Below are positions 56,427-64,000 of a DNA stretch of 64,000 nt, piece by piece. The notes beneath the pieces are model-generated. The model did no database searches and was not told the DNA's origin. It worked only from the letters and a program-made list of their open reading frames with translations. Position 1 is the stretch's first letter. Every line of letters starts with the position of its first letter. This DNA is from Adenophora triphylla var. japonica (taxonomy: Eukaryota > Streptophyta > Magnoliopsida > Asterales > Campanulaceae). A program made the translations under genes and the position numbers. The DNA is taken from the NCBI GenBank assembly GCA_022495995.1, contig JAFEMH010001491.1, positions 62,001 to 126,000 of the forward strand. Reading direction: 5' to 3'.

Positions 56427-58144
56427 TTTGACACTGGAAAGCGACAAAACCGAGGATTACGCGGCGAACTGTGAGAATTCTGCGCTAACAAGTCGGCCCG
56501 GTGTTCTCACCCACTTCTTTCTCGGCTGCGGGAAAGGGATAGGAGAGGTTTAGACTCGGGGTAGGTGTTTAGGTGAAGGCTCAAGCAATATGCAAATTAA
56601 GAATCTTTCCGGTTTACTTAAAACAATGTCTTTTATTTATTTCTATTTGGTTGGAAAAGGGGATTTGCCCTTCTTTTTCGCAACTACTCTAGATCCTGGA
56701 TCAGTGGGTTCCGTCACTACGTCTATAAGCCCCTCGTATTCCACCTGTATTTCGACCTCCCAGGGTGGACAGCCCCGGGCGAGGGTCCTATAGGGCACGC
56801 GGATCCCACCGACCGAGAGTAAAGAACGCTCCTAACGGGTCTAGCGGGTCATAGGAACTTTCAACGCACGAGCGATGCGAATTATGGTCAAGGCAATACC
56901 GGGAAAGTCTCGTCTTTCAGCCTTGATAGAATTTCGGCAGAATTTCGCTTGCGCGATTGACGTTTTGACTTTCGGTAATGTCCGAGAAGATAATAGGCAT
57001 GGGTCGGGCGGCAAAAGCCGGATGAAGCGATGTCACATTGAACTTCGTTGCATACGCAGTGCGTGAGTCAGAATCGAAGTCAATGCCGGGTCAAGATCTT
57101 GCCAATTTTTCCTTGTCGGAATTTTGGCAGAGCTTCGCTTGAGCGAAAGATCTTTGGATTTTTTGGCAAAGACTCGGTCTTGACTCTTACGCATTCCGTG
57201 CAGGTCAAGGTCAAAGTCAATGTCGGAGTCAAGGTTCTACCAATTTTTCCTTGTCGGAATTTTGGCAGAGTTTCGCTTGAGCGAAAGATCTTGACTTCCG
57301 TTATGAACTAAGGCTTGACCTTTACGAGGGTATGCAACTGGGCTATATGACACGGACTAGACCAAAAACCAACCAAGAGTCACCGTTTTTGAAACGTGTG
57401 ACACGGATTCGTGCATTGGTCGACACCGGCTGCCATGGGGAGGTTGGAATGATTCCGTGTGCACCGGGAGCATCGTAAAATTTGTCCGTGTGCCGGCTGG
57501 AACCACCCCGGGTTTGAAGGACGTGCGTGCAAAGTGTACAGGATATATCAGGTGCACGTAGTGTGCGGTCTCCTAAAAATGTTTCTTTTTGAGTTAAAAC
57601 AGAGATTTTCATAAATGTGTTTTAAAGGAATGATTTTTGGGACGGGGGAGAATGCAGCAGATAAGCACATAAATTTTCTGGGAGCCCCAGTCAGTCTTAG
57701 GCCCGAGTAGCCCCAAGTTTGCTAGGGCGCGATTAACCTCAATTTTTCCTGGTGGAATTGCCACTGAGGCCGTCCGGTCAGAATCCAAGGAGGATTGAGC
57801 CGTACGACTGCATGGATCAATTTTCCAGGTTCCACTCCTTTGCTATTTTCGGGTTGTTTTCCGTTCAAAGTATGCACAAATTCCAAGATGCAAATGATGC
57901 AATGCAAGGCAAATAAAGCAAGCAAAATAAACGGAATCCGCGATGGGAGTCTAACCCGCTCAAAGGGAAAAGCTTTCTTTTTATTTTATTTTCGAAAAGT
58001 GATACCGGTACGTGGGATTGTTAAACCACCGGTTATCCCAAGCCCCGGGTTAGGGAGCGATACAGGAAGGTTAAGTGGTGTCCACCTATATACCGAGTAT
58101 CGATTTTTTTGTTTTGAAAATAAAGCTTTTCTCCTTTGGGATTT
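56427..58144 (-). other. Leader of element B
   Basis: 56620-56850 and 57340-57600 match the leaders of A and D. 57080-57300 holds two copies of a 130-bp unit with TTTTTCCTTGTCGGAATTTTGGCAGAG and CGCTTGAGCGAAAGATCTT. 57766-57797 holds weak GCCGTCCGG and GCCGTACGA palindrome-like sites. No gene. Confidence 0.78.
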
Positions 58145-58163
58145 CCCCAGCGGAGTCGTCAAA
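58145..58163 (-). other. Primer-binding site of element B
   Basis: On the minus strand this is TTTGACGACTCCGCTGGGG next to the LTR start at 58165. It differs from the A/D site mainly at its 5' end (TTTGACGA against TGGCGA), so pairing with the same tRNA would be weaker at the 3' terminus. Confidence 0.75.
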
Positions 58164-58164
58164 C

Positions 58165-59901
58165 TGTGAATGTGTGCCCAAATTGTGGAATTCACGGGAG
58201 TTTGAAAACATCCGGTTTAATTTGAAAAACGGAGTCGCCACGCCATTTTGATTACCTCAAAACTTTGAAAAAAAGGTTTTTTATGGGTTCAGAGGTTAAG
58301 TTACCCCTTGGGAAGAACGGATCGTCGTTCACCCAAGGTGCCTTGCCGTAGCAAGTCTCCCAAGATTCCATTAACCGTGCTTGCTTGCGTGCTTTCTTGT
58401 GTGCATGTGTTTGAAAATAGGGGGAGGGAATGTCCCAAGTTGTCTTCCGGACGTACAAACCATTTATTGGTTGTCGCTCGGGATTTCTTGGATTTTATGT
58501 ATTCAGGATTTTGATCCCGTCCTCATCTTGGACTTGTGATCATCGCTTTTTAACCTCGGGACTTGCGTGATCGAGAGAATGACTCCCTTTATAGTCAAAG
58601 ATGAGGTTCTTTAGAAAAGGAGGGTCCTTAGCCCATCAATCCTACGCTTTAAGACGGTCGAGCTCATATAGATGCTTCATACTCGTCTTAAGCGATAATT
58701 GGAGATATAGGGTTCAAGGTTGTCCCTTTCTAAAGAAATCATGAAACCTTTATGGAAGAAACGATGTAAAGATAGGATCTTTACACCGGTCCGTTCCAAG
58801 GTTGCTAATGGGGACATGGGGGAAATGCATGATTTAATATAAAAATGACATTTTTAGTGAAAAGATGACATTTTTGGGTTGCAAAGGATGCTTTTTGATT
58901 CAAATAAGTGATCTTTATTGCAAAGGATGCTTTTTTAATGTAAAGACATGATCTTTATGCAAAGGATGCATTTTTATGAGGAAATTGGGATTCAAATATG
59001 CAAGGGATGCATAAAGATTGCATTTTGAAAAGCATAGGATGCTAATTTAGGATAAAGATATGATCTTTAATGCAAAGGATGCTTGAAAATAGTTTTTGTG
59101 TGCAAAGGATGCATTTTTATGATAAAGACTTGATCTTTATATGCAAAGGATGCATTAAGATGACATTTTTAGGTAAAAATGGGGTTTTTAGGTGCAAAGG
59201 ATGCACCTTTATATATAAAGATTACATTTTTAATGGCAAGGGATGCCTAATGCATGCAAAGGGGGAAGGGGGATGATAAAGATATGATCTTTAAACTACC
59301 AAGTCCCAAGCAAAGATAATAACAATATATGAATGCAATGAGCAAATTAATTCATATAGAGCAATTAGGATGCAAGGTTAGGGTGTGAGAGGTTACCAAT
59401 GGTTTCCTCTTCTTCTTTGGATGGAGCTAGGAGGAAGGATCGATCTTGGATCTTCAAGGAGGAGGGAGGAGGCTTCTTGGCTTTCTTCTTCATCTTCTTG
59501 GACTTCCAGCAGCTTTTTGGAGTGTATTTTTCGTATTGTGGTGATATTGTGTTTTTTTGTTGATGATCAAAATGGGTAGAGGAGGGCTCTATTTATAGGC
59601 AGTCTGGGAAGAGCGAATGAAGCCGTGCGGCTAGGGGTCCTTGGCTAATGCAGCCGTGCGGCATTATCCACAATGACTCAGCATTTCTAGAAACATGCAA
59701 GGTGGCAAATTCTAGAACTTTTCTCCCAATTAAGAAAAACGTGTTTCTTAATGGATAAGTCTTCCTTTCAGGCCTTAATTAATTTGGAACAGTTCCGGAA
59801 TATTTCCGGAACACTAGGAAGGTTCGGGGAATTACCAAAAAACTTACCGAAATTGCCAGAAAGTTTAACCGGAAGGCATGAGCCAGATTTGGGTACTTAC
59901 A
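58165..59901 (-). repeat. 5' LTR of element B (1737 bp)
   Basis: The same ends and internal features as the left LTR: hairpin 58342-58355, GCAAAGGATGC zone, TATA near 59580-59587, palindrome 59621-59632. It is followed by CCAAC (59902-59906). Confidence 0.93.
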
Positions 59902-59906
59902 CCAAC
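59902..59906. repeat. Target-site duplication CCAAC, right copy (element B)
   Basis: Matches 43715-43719. Removing B between the two copies rejoins the basic tail of C's aORF2. Confidence 0.93.
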
Positions 59907-60931
59907 AAGTCTTCTTTCATTCCACATGAGCGAGTTCTGTCTCCCTCATTCCGAGATCAGGAGTCCTCCTAGTCGTGTCAAACGAACCAGTCGCTCTCAG
60001 AGCATCGTTCACCCGTGCCTCGGCTCGGATCTCCTCCCTACGAGTCTGCAAAAGGGGACCTCTCTCCGCCAGTTTGTCAACTCGAGTCTCGTAGCCAAAT
60101 AAAGCGTCTCCCGTGACACCCTGAGGGTTAACCCAAGCTTCTGCACTCCTAAGGTCGCAGCTGAAATGGCAATCTTGCCCCAGAACCGCTTTGCGCCTGC
60201 TCCCCAAAACCAATTGGGTCGGCCCGACATGCTGCTCATCTATGTATTCGGTGGTCAACACAACACTCTCCCGACGTCGAAGGAGCACCACATGAGGGAA
60301 AGCGGAATACTTCCATACCCTCAGAAAATACAGAAAGGCATATGGATCTGTCATGCAGAAAGAAGCTACCTCCACATTGGCAATGTCATCCCAGCCCAGC
60401 AAAGGCTCCTACCTCATCCCGAACTGCCGGGAAACAAGCAACGGAACATAGAAAGAGGAACAAGGCAAACACGGAACTCTGACAACATAGGAACCTTCCT
60501 GAAAGGCCCTCCTAGTCTCGATCCCCCAATGCGGAACCCACCAGCGAAGCTGATGCGTACTAAGATGTGCCATCCATCTCTCCCAAACAGATTGATCCAT
60601 GTCCAAGACAAGAGGTCGCCAAGCAAACGTCCACGGACTAAGAGACGTCGGAGACTCAGGTATGGTTTGAAGCCTCTCTCGCGACCATAATGCAAGCAAA
60701 GCAGGGGCTTCCCCCGGATGAATCGGTTCTCATCACCAGACGATCCACACCGTGGAAGGTTTCCCCCGGAACCAAAGGAATGATATCCTCGCCCGCCGGA
60801 CAATGGCCTGCCACATCCAACAGAGCACCGTCACATATCCTGAGGTAGCCAACCCCGAAAAGAGTGGCTATCAAGCACAAAGCGAACGCGTCCCAGGAGA
60901 CATCACTCCCGCCACCGCTCATGAAATCCAA
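59907..60931 (-). pseudogene. aORF2 of element C (DUF7745-like), N-terminus missing
   Basis: Homology to D and B aORF2 begins near 60931 with WDAFALCLIATLFGVGYLRI and LVPGETFHGVDRLVM. It continues in several frames (HLSTHQLRWWVPHWGIETRR, about 60600-60510) to the last 161-codon segment (60402-59917), with VLLRRRESVVLTTEYIDEQH and LGMRETELAHVE. The N-terminal 120 or so residues, including the MEK start, are absent and its promoter is lost. The C-terminal tail continues beyond element B at 43714-43658. Confidence 0.72.
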
Positions 60932-61205
60932 AGCCGCTTCACCCCCAACCGGCCAAAACTTGCCAAAGCTGCCTCAGCCTCCACTAACCACAAATGCATT
61001 CCCAGCTCATGCGACATGCACAAAAATAATAATAAGCTAGCAACAATTCCTAGGTCAATCCCGGGAATCACAAATACGTCATTACATCTTAAAATAAAAT
61101 ACTTTGTTGTGCAAATACAAGTGTTTTATTACATGTACAAAATGTCTGTTGCTCTACAACAAACAAACAAAAAAAAACAACAGAAAGAGGGAAAGCAAAA
61201 GAGAC
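60932..61205 (-). other. Spacer between aORF1 and aORF2 in element C
   Basis: No gene. On the minus strand, AATAAAACA (about 61110) lies some 95 bp downstream of the aORF1 stop and could be its polyadenylation signal. Confidence 0.55.
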
Positions 61206-62381
61206 CTAATCCGACTCATCATCATCATCCTCCACAAATGAGAAATCCGGCATCTCGGAAAACTCGTCAATCACATCCTCGTCATCAGGATACAGCACCC
61301 CCTCCTCGTGCGGGTACTCAAAGTACTCTGAAGGGTCAAAACCCGGTGAAAGGATCAAAGAAGGGATGCGATGATGAACCCTCACCCTGTGCCTCCGGCG
61401 GAGGAAAGAACTGATGAAGGGTCTGTGGCCTCTGATCCCCCGGAGACGTCCCCACATCAAAGCCGTGCTGTTCTCGAACCGGCACCTCCGGCTGTGGCCC
61501 TGGCTCAGCCCTCGAAGAAGGAGTATCCACAGACCTCCTCAAAGGCACTGGCTCGAACGCCGCCGCGTGCCGCGAAGACCTGCAAGACAGCTTCCCCGTG
61601 AACTTCCTTGCAAAAAGGCCGCATCGCCACATAACGGCGGGTCAACGTGTCAAAGGATCTTCCCGAGGCCTGCACAAGCAAACAACCAAAGAAACGCTCA
61701 GCAAAATAGATACAGTCATACCCAACAAAAAGAGAAAAATACAGAAAAGATGCCAAGATGGAAAAGAGTAAGCGCACTCACCGGCGCATCCGGGTCAACC
61801 CGATAGGCAGCAGGAGCCTGCTCAGGGACGGGTACCGACACTCTCCGCCTCGACGAATCCCCGCGAACATACGTGAAGTCCAGCCAAGGCACCGGAACAT
61901 CTAGAGGACGTGACGAGCCAGTCTGTCTTTCCCTCACCAACACCTATGGCGTCCTCAGCTTTTGCCTGACCAAGGCCGCATGCTCCTCGCCCTCCAGGAC
62001 GAACTCCTCGGCACTGACGCCGGACCGGTACCTCTCATACTCCAGCACGTCCATATCAAGAGGACTCATCATATGGAAGGGCGGATCCCTCGAAGCCATA
62101 GGAGGCGCACCTGTGCCATACTGCCAGAATAACCTCTCCCCCAAGTACATGGAGTCACAAGTAAGACCCCGCAAGCCTCGCCGCGCATCACCTGTGGGGC
62201 ACCCTCTGGCTCATCCTCATCATACCGAGTCCAAGTATACAGCGGAAACCCCTCCAAACTATCCCTCTCCCATCCTCCTCTTCCTCAAAGGATGAGCCCA
62301 GCACATCATGGCGGGATAACCGAACAAGGCCTCATCCTCCTAGTCCCACGGCTGGCACCGGAAGATCTCATAGCACCCCGC
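61206..62381 (-). pseudogene. aORF1 of element C (plant-mobile-domain-like gene, 5' exons missing)
   Basis: Two exons are recognisable. 62381-61782 holds ALFGYPAMMCWAHPL, then GEACG, YLGERLF and SAEEFVLEGEEHAALVRQKL, equivalent to exon 3 of B. 61669-61206 holds ASGRSFDTLTRRYV and an acidic end FVEDDDDESD, equivalent to exon 4. The intron 61670-61781 has GT..AG ends and sits at the same place as in B, and the acceptor before 62381 also matches. Stops and frameshifts occur (TAG near 62342, others in exon 4). The exons with the PMD core (B exon 2) are missing and are replaced by a copy of another gene end at 62430-62626. Confidence 0.75.
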
Positions 62382-62429
62382 CTGCAATGAAAAAGCAGAT
62401 AGTGCACAAAACAGAAAAAAGGGGGAGTC

Positions 62430-62626
62430 CTACTCTAAGTCATCGGCACCACCGCCTGGTAAAGACTCCTGCATCTCGGCGCCTCCGCCAGCCACCTCAT
62501 CTTCCTCGGTGAACCCAGCACCTTCCTCGACCGGATAGTCCAGGAAGTCCGTAGGAGTAAGAACGAAGAAGGAAAGAGAAGACGAGCCATCCCTCCTCTC
62601 CTTATCCAGCACCTGAGGCGTCCCAC
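62430..62626 (-). pseudogene. Second aORF1 3' tail in element C
   Basis: The frame ends LTPTDFLDYPVEEGAGFTEE and then acidic residues to a stop at 62430. It resembles the tail at 61206-61345 (PSEYFEYPHEEGVLYPDDED). It therefore looks like the last exon end of a second aORF1 copy lying head-to-tail upstream of the first. Confidence 0.5.
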
Positions 62627-62629
62627 GTC

Positions 62630-63210
62630 CTCAACACCTCAACAACTCGGTCAGAGGCGCCCCACGGCCTCAAACATTTCAACAAGTTCAAACAAAGGCG
62701 CTACCTCGCCCTCACCAAGTTCAGACAGAGGCACCACCTCACCCTCACCGTAAGTTCAGACAGAGGCACCACCACGTCCTCAAAACAAGTTCAAACAAAG
62801 GCGCTACCTCGCCCTCACCAAGTTCAGACAGAGGCGCCACCTCGCCCTCACCGTAAGTTCGGACAGAGGCACCACCACGTCCTCACAACAAGTTCAAACA
62901 AAGGCGCTACCTCGCCCTCACCAAGTTCAGACAGAGGCGCCACCTCGCCCTCACCGCAAGTTCAGACAGAGGCGCCACCTGGCCCTCACCGTAAGTTCAG
63001 ACAGAGGCACCACCTCGCCCTCACCGCAAGTTCAGACAAAGGCGCCACCTCGCCCTCACCGCAAGTTCAGACAGAGGCGCCACCTCGCCCTCACCAAGTT
63101 CAGACAGAGGCACCACCTCGACCTCACTGCAAGTTCAGACAAAGGCGCCATAGCGTCCTCATCATTTCAGCAACTTCGTTCAAAAAACACCGGCGCGTCC
63201 TCAACATTTC
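62630..63210 (+). repeat. About 35-bp tandem array, roughly 14 units
   Basis: The unit is AAGTTCAGACAGAGGCGCCA then CCTCGCCCTCACCGT, with variants (CACCACGTCCTCA). It occupies the position of the 3' arrays of A and B. Confidence 0.93.
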
Positions 63211-63730
63211 AGCGACTTCGGTCACAGGCACCTCCTCCTGCAGGTAAACACAGCGAAGGTATGTCAATAAACTTCAAATGCGAGACATAGCTGTAATAAA
63301 TGCTACATAAAAGAAGAATCCCAGCACGGCATGATGCCTTTCTAAAAAATTCCCACAAACAAAAGTTCTTACATGACTCACAAAATGCGCCATCAAACTC
63401 AACTTAGGTCCAGACGCCTAAGAATAGTCTCAACCTAGGGTCATACTCCTAAACTAGGTCTCAACACAGGGTAAACACCCCCAAATCAGTCTCACTTAGG
63501 GTATAGACACCTTCAAAGAAAATCAACTTATATGCTCCTCGCCTTTTCCGGCCATAAAAGTAAGCCCGAAGTCACCTTCTCAGCAGAAAAAAGCCCCTAC
63601 AAGGCCACATATCCCCAGCAGATGAACACCGGCAGTCATCGTAAGTCCAACCTTCTCCCCAGCAGGCAAAGCGCAAGGCATTCACACCTCTCGCAATCAA
63701 AGCACAAGGCAGCCATGCCTCCACAACCCG
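63211..63730 (+). other. Element C 3' region, no gene
   Basis: 63400-63510 has three or four units with TCTCAACCTAGGGT and CATACTCCTAAA, an inverted relative of A's 29850-30155 array. 63560-63720 has recurring CCAGCAG and AAGGCA.CACC words. No coding signal. Confidence 0.7.
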
Positions 63731-63734
63731 CAGT

Positions 63735-64000
63735 CAGAAGACAAATCAAGTCCTCATACATGACACGCCCACAGTCAGAAGACGAATCAAGTTCTCATAC
63801 ATGACATACCCACAGTCAGAAGACGAATCAAGTCCTCATACATGACACGCCCACAGTCAGAAGACGAATCAAGTCCTCACGCATGACCTATCTCCAGCCC
63901 ATAAGGCTTTAAACCACTCGGTCCGGAAGACCGTATAAACCTCCCAAACTACCTCCAGCCCGGAAGGCTTTAAACCACTCGGTCCGGAAGACCGTATAAA
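63735..64000 (+). repeat. Two tandem arrays at the right edge
   Basis: 63745-63885: three to four 41-bp units with CACAGTCAGAAGACGAATCA and AGTCCTCATACATGACA. 63890-64000: two 62-bp units with AAGGCTTTAAACCACTCGGT and CCGGAAGACCGTATAAA. The array continues beyond the window. Confidence 0.9.

Larger units (their letters stand above)
43720..59901 (-). mobile_element. Complete Tat/Ogre-type gypsy element B (16.2 kb)
   Basis: Both LTRs, a matching 5-bp target duplication and a primer site are present. From left to right (reverse of element order): 3' LTR, repeats, antisense aORF1 (46784-49376), antisense aORF2 (49905-51407), integrase, a second RNase H, RNase H/RT (51980-55260), remnants of the gag-pro 3' end, a short unrecognised frame (56079-56426), leader, primer site and 5' LTR. 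The two RNase H domains place it in the Tat group. It lacks Gag and protease and has many lesions in pol. The LTRs differ by eye at roughly 25-30 positions in 1.7 kb, so the insertion is fairly recent. Confidence 0.92.

Overview
The window is plant nuclear heterochromatin made almost entirely of nested transposable elements. I see no host gene, tRNA, rRNA or CRISPR array. The evidence is a Ty1/copia element with a Met-tRNA-type primer site, several very long Ty3/gypsy elements of the Tat/Ogre type (two RNase H domains, gag-pro separated from RT, extra antisense genes), a CACTA DNA-transposon remnant, and splice-site-bounded introns. The species cannot be told from this sequence.

Layout, left to right. 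1-6544: 3'-truncated copia element on the minus strand. 6545-9981: decayed, intron-containing gene with a domain like Pfam Transposase_28 (putative gypsy-type transposon). 9982-12261: right end of a CACTA element with a TNPA/Transposase_24-like gene, subterminal repeats and the terminal inverted repeat. 12262-14902: 3' part of an old minus-strand Tat element ('E'), mostly tandem repeats. 14903-27049: plus-strand Tat element 'D' (5' LTR, primer site, gag-pro, a pol joined across a deletion, and an antisense gene, aORF2). D is cut by minus-strand element 'A' (27050-38523, flanked by TSD CCAGT), which has gag but no pol and very large tandem arrays. A's right end is rearranged: a partial LTR is fused to a second copy of D's aORF2 flank and a second full LTR (38524-41299). 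41300-41343 is a sliver of D holding the upstream promoter half of aORF2. 41344-43714 is the start of plus-strand element 'C', which resumes at 59907 and runs off the right edge. C is split by complete element 'B' (43720-59901, minus strand, both LTRs, TSD CCAAC). B keeps RT, two RNase H domains, integrase and two antisense genes, but lacks gag and protease.

How the parts work together. A keeps gag without pol and B keeps pol without gag, with related leaders and primer sites, so each would need help in trans. D, B and C (and D's flank copied beside A) carry antisense genes near the 3' end: aORF1 (plant-mobile-domain-like, with four exons in B) and aORF2 (DUF7745-like, with a basic tail).

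Most notable, the promoters of three LTR types and the upstream regions of the antisense genes share one module. It is a CCGnnCGG-centred palindrome followed 20-23 nt later by a TATA box. The palindrome's flanking bases are element-specific and match between an element's LTR and its own antisense gene. This suggests that an element-encoded antisense protein, or a shared host factor, controls both promoters. That is an inference. Two other conserved non-coding features are reported: a covarying hairpin in the LTRs, and a CCTACG...CGTAG block on the antisense strand on both sides of the antisense genes.
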